Below are positions 22,137-34,042 of a stretch of DNA of 64,000 nucleotides, one piece after another. The stretch is from positions 1,426,001 to 1,490,000 of the forward strand of contig CATNEN010000003.1 of NCBI GenBank assembly GCA_950097015.1, written 5' to 3'. The notes beneath the pieces are model-generated. The model was not told the origin of the DNA. It ran no database searches and saw only the letters and a program-made list of their open reading frames with translations. Made by a program: the position numbers and the translations under genes. Origin of the DNA: Macrostomum hystrix. Lineage: Eukaryota > Platyhelminthes > Macrostomidae. Each line of letters begins with the position of its first letter. The first letter of the stretch is position 1.

Positions 22137-23714
22137 ATGTGTTTCTACATAATTATTTGGACATCGTGTGTGACGCTTGCGTTCGCCTTGCTCATGTAGG
22201 TGGGGAGCTTTCGACGATTTTCTGCTAGCAGACAGAATGCTACAGCAATATTTTTTCCCTCACTCCTGTGCCTTTCAGAGTTGAGTCGGCAAATCATTAC
22301 TGCGTTAAAAAGCTCACAGTCACCTTAGAGCTGGATGACTTCTATCACAGAGACGAGACAATCATTCCTCACGTTGTTGACGAACCTTCAAGCGAGAATC
22401 GGGAGCGCATGAGCTGTCGATGGGATGTGAGGTTGAGATCGGTCCAACCTGACCTGCAGCTGGTTCTGGAGATGCGTGATCGTAACCATGGAAACGAAGA
22501 AACAGAAGAGCAGGGCAGCGGACAGTCAGAAGGACTCATGCTGCTCGACTCAAATACTGTGCTCCGTCATGGGATGTTTCTGGTCCAACCAATGAGAGAT
22601 CGGTGAGACAAGGTTTTGTGTCTGAAACACAATGTGTTCTTTTGTGTTTTGTGTTCTTTTAATGTTTTTGTTTGCTTAAAATTAGTTTTTTAATTCAGCT
22701 TGGCAATTTTAGCATGCACTTTACAGTGCAAGCGAACTGGGACAGGAAAGCACAGAAGCCCATTGCTCAGAGCCTGAGGATTGTGATACCTCTCCCGGGA
22801 GTGTGCAGCAGAGACATGCTCAGCTTCCGCGGCAACTGCTACGCCGTGACCACCGCTCTCCAGACGACCAGTCAGGTGGTGTCCAGCGTCGGAGGCAGCG
22901 CACAGCTCGCCAGTTTCAGCAGCATGGTTGAGATCGCAGACTTCATCAGAGCTAGTGAGTGAGCGATAATCATTCAGGTTGATGGGATTCCATATTCTCC
23001 CTCAATGAAAATATTTCAAACATTGACTTTCAGACAACGCCAGGCTGAACTCTTTTTGCGTACCGGCAGCCGCTGAGTTTGAATCTGCCGGTCCGACTCG
23101 GTCTGTTCCTCGCGTCAGTCGATGGCGCAGTCCTGTCCATCGGCAGGAGTAATGGAAGCTGCGCGCTGCTGCAACAAGTCCCGGCGCTCACGCAGTTTAG
23201 GTAGGCCATGCGGTCCGCTTAGTTCTTAGTTGGGTTCTAATGCCTGGAGGCTTCTGACCAAAATCACTCCTGACATTTCAGGACTATCGACGGTCCGTGC
23301 GCTTCTCTTCGATTTTTAACAGATTCGAACCAGCCGAACGAAGCCGTAGTCGAGTTCGTCAGCTGTAACAGGTCGATGCTGTCGCTTTTGAACTTCCGGG
23401 AGACTTCCCTGGAGAGTACCCAGCACTGTACCGATGTAAATGGGAGCCATTTTGATAACCAGCTTGCAGAGCTTGAGAAAATATTTCTAGAATTCAATTT
23501 CAACGGAAGTAATGCCAGTTCCAATTCTACGAGTACAGACTACTGGAATTTACACAGTGACGCTTCTGTCCTGAAATCGCACTTCTCTATGATGGCATAC
23601 ATTCTTCTCGCTTACGCTGCAATAGCTGCTGCTTTAGTGATTTTACGAAGGGTTTGCAGCCATAAAAACAATAGTTACTCGAGTGTGCATCAGGCTGCTA
23701 TGCAGACAGTTTGA
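22137..23714 (+). pseudogene. Type B gene, block II copy, frameshifted
   Basis: Exons 22137-22195, 22279-22602, 22713-22954, 23034-23200 and 23282-23714 match the first type B gene. Exon 4 is 167 nt instead of 166: one extra base within 23,050-23,062 (CTCTTTTTGCG against CTCGTTTCGG) shifts the frame and brings in TAA at 23,150-23,152. The predicted product loses cysteines 5-8, the membrane segment and the tail, so it is a pseudogene, a secreted truncated form or an assembly error in a T run. Exon 5 is intact and keeps the reading frame of the parent. Confidence 0.75.
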
Positions 23715-23975
23715 CATTTTCCTATTTGTATCCTAAATAGTTCACTTGGCACAAGCCTCAGTAGGGTCGCTAGGAACCTGACTTCTCACAAAAAATAATA
23801 TATGATTATATTTTGCTAATTATTATTATTATTTTAAATATTATTCTTATTATATTTATTATTATTTTTATTATTATTATTATTATTATTATTACTTTTT
23901 TATTATTTTTATTGTTATTATAAAGTGCGCACTCAAAAGATTTTCTTTATTTTTTCAATCGCAACTGCGAGAAGG

Positions 23976-25627
23976 CACTTACAACCGGATCTAATTTCAC
24001 TTAACAACCGGATCTAATTTCACTTAACAACCGGATCTCATTTCACTTAACAACCGGATCTAATTTCACTTAACAACCGGATCTAATTTCACTTAACAAC
24101 CGGATCTAATTTCACTTAACAACCGGATCTAATTTCACTTAAAAACCGAATCTAATTTCACTTAACAACCGGATCTAATTTCACTTAACAACCGGATCTA
24201 ATTTCACTTAAAAACCGAATCTAATTTCACTTAACAACCGGATCTAATTTCACTTAACAACCGGATCTAACTTCACTTAACAGCGGAATCTAATTTCACT
24301 TAACAACCGAATCTAATTTCACTTAACAACCGAATCTAATTTCACTTAACAACCGAATCTAATTTCATTTAACAACGGAATCTAATTTCACTTAACAACC
24401 GGATCTAATTTCACTTAACAGCGGAATCTAATTTCACTTAACAACCGGATCTAATTTCACTTAACAACCGGATCTAATTTCACTTAATTACCGGATCTAA
24501 TTTCACTTAAGAACCGAATCTAATTTCACTTAACAACGGAATCTAATTTCACTTAACAACCGGATCTAATTTCACTTAACAACCGGATCTAATTTCACTT
24601 AACAACCGGATCTAATTTCACTTAAAAACCGAATTTAATTTCACTTAACAACCGAATCTAATTTCACTTAACAACCGGATCTAATTTCACTTAACAATGG
24701 AATCTAATTTCACTTAACAACCGAATCTAATTTCACTTAACAATCGAATCTAATTTCACTTAACAACCGGATCTAATTTCACTTAACAACCGAATCTAAT
24801 TTCACTTAACAACCGAATCTAATTTCACTTAACAACCGAATCTGATTTCACTTAACAACCGGATCTAATTTCCCTTAACAACCGGATCTAATTTCACTTA
24901 ACAACCGGATCTAATTTCACTTAACAACCGAATCTAATTTCACTTAACAACCGGATCTAATTTCCCTTAACAACCGGATCTAATTTCACTTAACAACCGG
25001 ATCTAATTTCACTTAACAACCGAATCTAATTTCACTTAACAACCGGATCTCATTTCACTTAACAACCGGATCTAATTTCACTTAACAACCGGATCTAATT
25101 TCACTTAACAACCGGATCTAATTTCACTTAACAACCAGATCTAATTTCCCTTAACAACCGGATCTAATTTCACTTAACAACCGGATCTAATTTCACTTAA
25201 CAACCGAATCTAATTTCACTTAACAACCGGATCTAATTTCACTTAACAACCGGATCTAATTCACTTAATAACCGAATCTAATTTCACTTAACCACCGGAT
25301 CTAATTTCACTTAACAACGGAATCTAATTTCACTTAACAACCGAATCTAATTTCACTTAACAACGGAATCTAATTTCACTTAACAACCGGATCTAATTTC
25401 ACTTAACAACCGGATCTAATTTCACTTAACAACCGGATCTAATTTCACTTAACAACCGAATCTAATTTCACTTAACAACGGAATCTAATTTCACTTAACA
25501 ACCGGATCTAATTTCACTTAACAACCGGATCTAATTTCACTTAACAACCGGATCTAATTTCACTTAACAACGGAATCTAATTTCACTTAACAATTCCGGA
25601 TCTAATTTCACTTAACAACCGAATCTA
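23976..25627. repeat. 23-bp minisatellite M1, block II first array
   Basis: About 72 units of the same 23-bp motif as at 5704, with local homogenised runs of CCGGATC, CCGAATC and CGGAATC variants and rare AATTTCCCTT units. Confidence 0.95.
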
Positions 25628-25840
25628 AAAGGCGAAAAACGAAAGCAAAAGCGAACGCAGAAAAGACACGCAGAACGAAAAGTTTTTCTTGGTGAAAAAA
25701 TATGTTGTTAAATATTGAATTAATTTTTAGGCATAAAATCACATTTTTTGTATTGTCACTTATATTGTTTTCTAGATTTCTCTACCTTTTGTGTCCAGAA
25801 TCTTGTAAATTCAGCTTCAAATTTCAAATTCTTGTAAATT

Positions 25841-26383
25841 CAACAAGTCCCGGCGCTCACGCAGTTTAGGTAGGCCATGCGGTCCGCTTAGTTCTTAGTT
25901 GGGTTCTAATGCCTGGAGGCTTCTGACCAAAATCACTCCTGACATTTCAGGACTATCGACGGTCCGTGCGCTTCTCTTCGATTTTTAACAGATTCGAACC
26001 AGCCGAACGAAGCCGTAGTCGAGTTCGTCAGCTGTAACAGGTCGATGCTGTCGCTTTTGAACTTCCGGGAGACTTCCCTGGAGAGTACCCAGCACTGTAC
26101 CGATGTAAATGGGAGCCATTTTGATAACCAGCTTGCAGAGCTTGAGAAAATATTTCTAGAATTCAATTTCAACGGAAGTAATGCCAGTTCCAATTCTACG
26201 AGTACAGACTACTGGAATTTACACAGTGACGCTTCTGTCCTGAAATCGCACTTCTCTATGATGGCATACATTCTTCTCGCTTACGCTGCAATAGCTGCTG
26301 CTTTAGTGATTTTACGAAGGGTTTGCAGCCATAAAAACAATAGTTACTCGAGTGTGCATCAGGCTGCTATGCAGACAGTTTGA
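25841..26383 (+). pseudogene. Type B last-exon fragment from tandem duplication
   Basis: Contains the last 29 nt of exon 4, intron 4 and a complete exon 5 (25,951-26,383) identical in length (433 nt) to its neighbour. It encodes the last three cysteines, glycosylated stalk, membrane segment and AAMQTV end. No signal peptide or upstream exons are present, so it is probably inactive, unless spliced as an alternative last exon of the copy upstream. Confidence 0.8.
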
Positions 26384-26648
26384 CATTTTCCTATTCGTAT
26401 CCTAAATAGTTCACTAGGCACAATTGCCTCAATAGGGTCGCTAGGAACCTGACTTCTCACAAAAAAATAATATATGATTATATTTTGCTAATTATTATTA
26501 TTATTTTAAATATTATTCTTATTATATTTATTATTATTTTTATTATTATTATTATTATTATTATTACTTTTTTATTATTTTTATTGTTATTATAAAGTGC
26601 GCACTCAAAAGATTTTCTTTATTTTTTCAATCGCAACTGCGAGAAGGC

Positions 26649-28347
26649 ACTTACAACCGGATCTAATTTCACTTAACAACCGGATCTAATTTCACTTAAC
26701 AACCGGATCTAATTTCACTTAACAACCGGATCTCATTTCACTTAACAACCGGATCTAATTTCACTTAACAACCGGATCTAATTTCACTTAACAACCGGAT
26801 CTAATTTCACTTAACAACCGGATCTAATTTCACTTAACAACCGGATCTAATTTCACTTAACAACCGGATCTAATTTCACTTAACAACCGGATCTAATTTC
26901 ACTTAACAACCGGATCTAATTTCACTTAACAACCGGATCTAATTTCACTTAAAAACCGAATCTAATTTCACTTAAAAACCGAATCTAATTTCACTTAACA
27001 ACCGGATCTAATTTCACTTAACAACCGGATCTAATTTCACTTAAAAACCAAATCTAATTTCACTTAACAACCGGATCTAATTTCACTTAACAACCGGATC
27101 TAATTTCACTTAACAGCGGAATCTAATTTCACTTAACAACCGAATCTAATTTCACTTAACAACCGAATCTAATTTCACTTAACAACCGAATCTAATTTCA
27201 TTTAACAACGGAATCTAATTTCACTTAACAACCGGATCTAATTTCACTTAACAGCGGAATCTAATTTCACTTAACAACCGGATCTAATTTCACTTAACAA
27301 CCGGATCTAATTTCACTTAATTACCGGATCTAATTTCACTTAAGAATCGAATCTAATTTCACTTAACAACGGAATCTAATTTCACTTAACAACCGGATCT
27401 AATTTCACTTATCAACCGGATCTAATTTCACTTAACAACCGGATCTAATTTCACTTAAAAACCGAATCTAATTTCCCTTAACAACCGGATCTAATTTCAC
27501 TTAACAACCGGATCTAATTTCACTTAACAACCGAATCTAATTTCACTTAACAACCGGATCTAATTTCCCTTAACAACCGGATCTCATTTCACTTAACAAC
27601 CGGATCTAATTTCACTTAACAACCGAATCTAATTTCACTTAACAACCGGATCTAATTTCACTTAACAACCGGATCTAATTCACTTAATAACCGGATCTAA
27701 TTTCACTTAACAACGGAATCTAATTTCACTTAACAACCGGATCTAATTTCACTTAACAACCGGATCTAATTTCACTTAACAACCGGATCTAATTTCACTT
27801 AACAACCGAATCTAATTTCACTTAACAACCGGATCTAATTTCCCTTAACAACCGGATCTAATTTCACTTAACAACCGGATCTAATTTCACTTAACAACCG
27901 AATCTAATTTCACTTAACAACCGGATCTAATTTCACTTAACAACCGGATCTAATTTCACTTAACAACCGGATCTAATTTCACTTAACAACCGGATCTAAT
28001 TTCACTTAACAACCAGATCTAATTTCCCTTAACAACCGGATCTAATTTCACTTAACAACCGGATCTAATTTCACTTAACAACCGAATCTAATTTCACTTA
28101 ACAACCGGATCTAATTTCACTTAACAACCGGATCTAATTCACTTAATAACCGGATGTAATTTCACTTAAGAACCGAATCTAATTTCACTTAACAACGGAA
28201 TCTAATTTCACTTAACAACCGAATCTAATTTCACTTAACAACGGAATCTAATTTCACTTAACAATTCCGGATCTAATTTCACTTAACAACGGAATCTAAT
28301 TTCACTTAACAATTCCGGATCTAATTTCACTTAACAACCGAATCTAA
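26649..28347. repeat. 23-bp minisatellite M1, block II second array
   Basis: About 74 units. The order of variant units parallels the first array over long stretches, but there are internal insertions and deletions of whole units, showing turnover after the tandem duplication. Confidence 0.95.
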
Positions 28348-28559
28348 AAGGCGAAAAACGAAAGCAAAAGCGAACGCAGAAAAGACACGCAGAACGAAAA
28401 GTTTTTCTTGGTGAAAAAATATGTTGTTAAATATTGAATTAATTTTTAGGCATAAAATCACATTTTTTGTATTGTCACTTATATTGTTTTCTAGATTTCT
28501 CTACCTTTTGTGTCCAGAATCTTGTAAATTCAGCTTCAAATTTCACCCTGTGTCGAATT

Positions 28560-28697
28560 ATGGATTCTGTTTTTGTAGTCAGGAGACTGTTTTGCATCAC
28601 GTTGCTGTTCATGTTTGCCTCGATACCGCAGCCAGTGTTATTCGGATCGGTTACTAATTTCCAGATAATAGAGTCTTGTCGATTAGAATTAGAGTGA
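28560..28697 (+). CDS. Possible 45-aa secreted microprotein, block II copy
   Basis: Same 45-codon frame as at 6376, with one synonymous change. The hairpin overlapping the stop codon is also kept. Weak evidence for coding. Confidence 0.2.
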   Translation: MDSVFVVRRLFCITLLFMFASIPQPVLFGSVTNFQIIESCRLELE

Positions 28698-29103
28698 AGC
28701 CTAATTCTAATTAGAGTGATAATTATGTTTATCATTGAATTAGTGGAAGTGTAAAATGGTTCAAATATTCGTTAGACTTTTGAAGACCTATAGATTGCGC
28801 AATCGAGGTGGAACGACATTTTCATCAGACATTATTGCTAAGAAAACAAGAAGTATTAGAATCTGCCGCAGATTTTCCGGCTTTGCTAACGTAAATCGTT
28901 CGGCTTTTTAAAGAACTTTGAAATCATTCGAGAACGATAGTGACGGTGTGGCCCATGCGGCGCAGACTGTTAGCATTATGCTTGAAACATAGTGATCTGT
29001 CAACTGAGCAGTTTATCGTTTCTTAGGCACTGATTTGTCTAGGCACTGAAATGTCTGAGCAAGTTGGACAAACATGGGTGACTTGCTGCTGCTGCTGTGA
29101 CTC

Positions 29104-32100
29104 CTAAACAATGAGCGGTCCAGAGGATGCGGCCGTGTCTATAGTTCTATTTGGGTAGGCATTGCTGTTCGCAGTGTATTTGCAGCTATAAATGGTTGGG
29201 TAATCGTAGGTTTCGCATCCCTGGGCTGGCGCTGTCGGAGTAGGATACGGTCGTACTTCAATGAATTTCTTCTTCTCACAGGCTTTGCAGCAGGTGAACA
29301 GCCTGAAGCCGTGGCTAGTCCATACCTGCCGGCGCGATGAAGAATAGCCCTGCGTTTGAGAATGACAAAAAATGTTTATCTCAGGACTGAGAATCGAACT
29401 CTCGACCTCAGGTGAAAAGTCTGAAAGTCTAACGACTATATAGGCTGGTTTTCGCCTAAAAATACACAATGGAGATAGGAATTTTTCAGTTTTTGCACTT
29501 TTAAAAGGCGATAGTTTTTTTGGAAGCAGACCCAAAGATCCTCTTATGATTTAACTTTCCTAACATGTTGTTCCTAGGAATTTGACGAAACATTTTTTCC
29601 TTTAAAATTTGAATATCTAACTATTTAAAAGTCAATAAATCATAAGGTTTAGAGACTAATCTTATAATATTCATAAATAAATTCATTTAAGCACATATAG
29701 AAAAGGAAGGAAAAAACCCTTATTGTTCATAAATCAAGCCTGACAGAAACGATGAAGAATTATTTTTTGCTGAGAATTAAAACTTCCACAAACGTAGTTT
29801 CCCTTCATACTACTCCTATCGGTCTTTGAGTAGTATTGCAATTCAAAACGGTAATACACATCTGTGCAGCTTACCAGTGTGACTTTTATGGTAACGAGGG
29901 CTGTTATCGAAATTAGCAGAATAACAATGGTACTGCCGGCTACAGATAAGAAGACTTTGTTGCTATGTGTCAGGAAACCGTTGTAACTAGCTGGAATAAT
30001 TAACATTCATTTATAATCAATGCACGAGTCACCCACATTAAAGTTAATTCAACTCACGACATACTACTTACACTTGACACATTGGTAGAATCGTTCGCCT
30101 GACACCTCACCCTTGCAAACACCGCTGGCCTGACACCTCACCCCTTGCAAACACCACTGGCCTGACAACTCACCCCATGCAAACACCACTGGCCTGACAC
30201 CTCACCCCTTGCAAACACCGCTGGCCTGACACCTCACCCCTTGCAAACACCACTGGCCTGACACCTCACCCCATGCAAAAACCACTGGCCTGACACCTCA
30301 CCCCTTGCAAACACCACTGGCCTGACACCTCACCCCTTGCAAACACCACTGGCCTGACAACTCACCCCATGCAAACACCACTGGCCTGACACCTCACCCC
30401 ATGCAAACACCACTGGCCTGACACCTCACCCCATGCAAACACCACTGGCCTGACACCTCACCCCTTGCAAACACCACTGGCCTGACACCTCACCCCTTGC
30501 AAACACCACTGGCCTGACACCTCACCCCTTGCAAACACCACTGGCCTGACACCTCACCCCTTGCAAACACCACTGGCCTGACACCCATTGAAACACCACC
30601 AAAAAGTCAGTAAAAGCATTCTACTCAGAAAAAAGCAGTTTAAAGCTTGCCATGTTCACTGCCTTCAAACAATTGAAAATCGATGACGCGACTTTCAACA
30701 GCCGGGTAAGGCACTCCAGTTTGTTCAACTGAACAGCGAACCAGCCAAGGATTATGACGCATCCACTGACGAAAGTGCAACTGATGAATGCTGATAAACT
30801 GGTCTTGCTGAAATGTTAGACAACGAGCCCTAAATTTAATTGATTTGCTAGTGAGCAGTACAAAGACTATGGGGATAATTAGAATTGCCAAATCTTTTTT
30901 CGGTGTCTCTCAAAACACCGCTGGCTGCGGGTCTAGTGTCACCAAATGATGTGTCATTTCCTGCAGCCCTCCAGCAATTAAAAAAACTAATGTCTGCTTT
31001 TATTGCTGATTATACTGTATCGATGATATTGTTAACGGCTAATGTGATAAGAACCATTGAATTATATAGTTCGTAATCTAACCTTTGTCTTGTCGAGTAA
31101 TTCCTCAGTTCGGTTATCTGTGGCGTTGACGAGCCAGCAGCGGTGAAGCACGCCCCAATGACTGCAGCTGTGCGATGTAACATATATGGATCTAGAGATT
31201 CCCTCACGGTCACGATTATGGCTAAACCAGCCAAGGTCTACTTTTGTTGCGCAAGGAGCTGAAATTTTAATAACATTATCCTAATCATATCCCAGATTTA
31301 GACAAACTTATGCTCATATAGAGTGCTCAACAGACAAAACGATTGTGACAAGCAATAGGTAATAGAGGACAGAATTGGGTGGACGGAGGTGAGATGAGAC
31401 CTGGAAGAGATGAGATAGGGGAGAGAGGAGAAAAGGGGAAGAGTTGAGACGGGAGAGATAAGACAGGAGAGAGATGAGACAGGGAGAGAGATGAGACAAG
31501 AGAGAGATGAGACATGGGAGAGATAAGACAGAAGAGAGATGTGACAGGGGAGAGATGAGACAGGGGAGAGATGAGACAGGAGAGAGATGAGACAGGGAGA
31601 GAGATGAGACAGGAGAGAGATGAGACAGGGAGAGAGATGAGACAAGAGAGAGATGAGACATGGGAGAGATAAGACAGAAGAGAGATGTGACAGGGGAGAG
31701 ATGAGACAGGGGAGAGATGAGACAGGAGAGAGATGAGACATGGGAGAGATGAGACAGGAGAGAGATGAGACATGGGAGAGATGAGACAGGAGGGAGATGA
31801 GACACGGGAGAGATGAGGCAGGGGAGAGATGAGACGGGGGAATGAGACAGGAGAGAAATGAGACACGAGAGAGATGAGACAGGGGGGAGATAAGACAGAG
31901 CTGATTTACAGAAATCAACTATTTGAAGACCCCTGTAAAACATCGGTTTACCAGAAATCCTGTTGACAGTGAACGTTTCACCGATTTTCTTGATAAACTG
32001 ATTCTGCTGAATAGCATGGCACTTGATGGAGGCTTCCATTAGCGAGTTCGTCACCAAAATTTCGTAGATTGAAGTCAGGCTTAACGCTGTGCGATTTCGT

Positions 32101-32231
32101 TTCGACTTAGTCGATTCTCTGATCTAAAATTGGGAGAAATCCACAAAAATGTATAGACCGGGGCACAACAAGATAAATAAGGCGGATAGGCCCGTAATTG
32201 AGTTAAGGTAATAATTTATCTTTCTTTTCAT
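29104..32231 (-). CDS. Gene F, block II copy
   Basis: Exons by comparison with block I: 32231-31910, 31258-31083, 30807-30651 (or to the stop at 30,640), 29990-29875 and 29349-29104. The tail exon encodes the same protein. Exon 2 has a Ser to Arg change (HSCWL to HRCWL). In exon 1 the block I codon CAG is TAG at 32,126-32,124, which would truncate the protein after 35 residues. If this spot is really the AG of a splice acceptor, both versions (TTTCAG and TTTTAG) work and the true first exon lies elsewhere. Status is therefore gene or pseudogene, unresolved. Confidence 0.4.
29384..29447 (-). repeat. tRNA-Lys-like relic, block II copy
   Basis: Same degenerate tRNA-Lys(UUU)-like sequence as at 7196-7262, in the last intron of gene F. 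Confidence 0.5.
30098..30587. repeat. 32-bp minisatellite M2, block II copy
   Basis: About 15 units, all of the CACTGGCCTGACACCTC subtype. The CAGTCGGCTGACACATC subtype that fills half of the block I array is absent. Confidence 0.95.
30916..30986 (+). repeat. SINE 3'-tail fragment, block II copy
   Basis: Same as 9048-9118; it predates the cassette duplication. Confidence 0.5.
31391..31899. repeat. Minisatellite M3, block II copy
   Basis: Shorter than the block I array (about 510 against 790 bp), with an internal repeated block that includes GATAAGACAGAAGAGAGATG near 31,520 and again near 31,660. Intronic in gene F. Confidence 0.9.
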
Positions 32232-32557
32232 TTTTTCATTATTTCTCATTTAGAGCGCACAACTCGTGTATAATTATTTCAGTTTTTTTTAAAGATTAAT
32301 TTTGTCAAATTTGTATTTAACTAGCTTTTTTTGCCCGTTGTTTTTGGGGCAGAAATTTAAAGCAAAGCAGTAAGCAATTCACGTCTCTGTATTAACTTTA
32401 TAGTGAAGGTCACCATTTATTTATTTACTGCATTAATGAAAAGTGAAGAGTTTGTTTAAGGGCGTTTTAAGTAAAAAATAAGTGAAAAGTTTGTCCAAAC
32501 AGCCCCCTCTTGATTACTTCTTTAGAAACATGTTTCTTAGCCACTCCTCTATACAGT

Positions 32558-32832
32558 CAGTGGCAGATCCAGGAATTTTGTTTTGGGGCGGTCTGTCAGG
32601 GGAGCGCCATGAGAATCACAGAGGGGGTGCCAGCGGCCGAAAAAGGGCGCCAGGAGCCAAGAAAGGGCGCCAGCGGCTGAAAAACGGGAGCCAGCGGCTG
32701 AAAAAGGGGCGCCAGCGGCCGAAAAGGGGCGCCAGTGCTGCGACTGGCGCCCCTGGTGGGGGCATCTTATTCCCATGATTAAAATTTAGGGGGGCGACTG
32801 CCCCCCCCGCCCCCCCCCTAAATCTGCCTCTG
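32558..32832. mobile_element. hAT-type MITE, 275 bp, nested in the Helitron
   Basis: It is bounded by an exact 8-bp target duplication, TATACAGT (32,550-32,557 and 32,833-32,840). Ends are CAGTGGCAGATCCAGG and, reverse-complemented, CAGAGGCAGATTTAGG, a typical hAT terminal repeat beginning CAG. There is no transposase. The interior carries six or so GC-rich repeats of about 20 bp built on GGGCGCCAGCGGC at 32,640-32,750, and a long C run near the 3' end. Confidence 0.85.
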
Positions 32833-32992
32833 TATACAGTATGCATGTGCACGCGTATACATAAGGAAAATAGCCATGGCTGCATGGCATAACAATAACA
32901 ATGTCAAAGAAACAAAATTAAACTGTTTCAGAGTTCAGAGTTAGACAGGTCAAGGTTAATTCGTGACTACTTTTCTATTAATTGCTTGCGAG

Positions 32993-34042
32993 TCACCTCA
33001 AGGCCTGGGGATACACCACATTCTTCGTTCTTCCCCTTGGTGCGAAAATGAATAGGCCAGCTGGAGTTCCGACACGGGAGCAGGCGACATAAAGCTGCCC
33101 ATGCGAGAAGCAAGGAGTCTCCAGGTTGATGCCAGCCACCTTCAGCGACTGTCCCTGAGCCTTGTTAATAGTCATCGCAAAGCACACTCTCACAGGGAAC
33201 TGCAGTCGCTTGAACTGAAATGGCAGGTCCGTGGGGATAATTGGAATCCGGGGAACGAACACAGACTCTCCTCTGCCAGATCCAGTCATTATCGTGGCCT
33301 CAATCACGTGTGGGAAGAGCCGCCTGACTATCAGTCTGGTGCCGTTACACAGCCTTGGCGCATTCAGGTTGCGGAGGAGCATAATTGGTGCCCCAACTTT
33401 CAGCTGCAAGTTGTGCGATGGAGTTCCAGGAGGATCTAGAGAGTTCAGAAACTCAACAGGATACTCCACAGCGGTGTCATCAGTCAACGTTGTATCAATT
33501 GACTTGTAGGTGAAAACTGCACCTGGCAACTCCTGAAGCAGTTGGTAGTTAATTTCGTTGGCGGCATCATTTCTAGGACACAGAATTGCCCTCTCTGACA
33601 GCCAGTCAACGTCAGCATATCGAACCATCAGGTTCGGTTAAACTTTTGCCTTGAGCTCCTGCACTGACTGCACAATGGTTCCGATTGTAGCGATCGATGA
33701 CTGCCCATCCTCGGTGCTAATCTCCAGCAGACCATTGCCGATTCGCAATAGATTGGCAGAGAACTCATGAGCTGTTTCGTCTCCTTGAATTGTAGCTCTC
33801 ATGTTTGTTCGTAGGTGCAACTTCACAACCGATGGCCACAGGTGAGATGATTTTAGGCAAGCATTAATCTCATCAGCAGGAGTGCCACGCGGAATCACAG
33901 GCAGCGTCTGTCTAAAGTCTCCAGACAGCAGCAGAGTGACACCACCCATCAGTTGATCGCCAGCCTCTCTCTTTCTTCTATCCCAGGCTGGCTGGAGAGA
34001 AATATCGACCGGAGAGCCCTGCGCACTGGGACGCCACCGCAC
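32993..34042 (-). pseudogene. Helitron helicase C-terminal remnant
   Basis: Two in-frame pieces (34,042-33,638 and 33,628-32,993) are separated by a single TAA at 33,640-33,638. The first has the Pif1-like motif GDFRQTLPVIPRGTPADE and SSHLWPSVVKLHLRTNMRA. The second has LKVGAPIMLLRNL and the late motif INKAQGQSLKVAG with QLYVACSRVG. The N-terminal half of the helicase, including the Walker A motif, and the whole Rep domain are missing. This is a decayed remnant of the helicase of a Rep-Hel protein, which in intact elements unwinds donor DNA during rolling-circle transposition. Confidence 0.88.

Larger units (their letters stand above)
23172..28546 (+). repeat. 2.67-kb tandem duplication of last exon plus M1 array
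   Basis: Unit 1 (23,172-25,826) and unit 2 (25,841-28,546) start with the same CAACAAGTCCCGG at the end of exon 4. Both run through exon 5, the TTA tract and the M1 array to CAGCTTCAAATTTCA. At the junction there is a 14-bp insert, AATTCTTGTAAATT, resembling AATCTTGTAAATT just upstream. Confidence 0.88.

Noticed and set aside
5704-28347. CRISPR-like arrays.
   Set aside because: The units are contiguous with no unique spacers, no cas genes are present, and the DNA is eukaryotic.
32482-32885. Open frames rich in Arg, Gly and Ala on both strands.
   Set aside because: They lie in the GC-rich internal repeats of the MITE and have no coding features.
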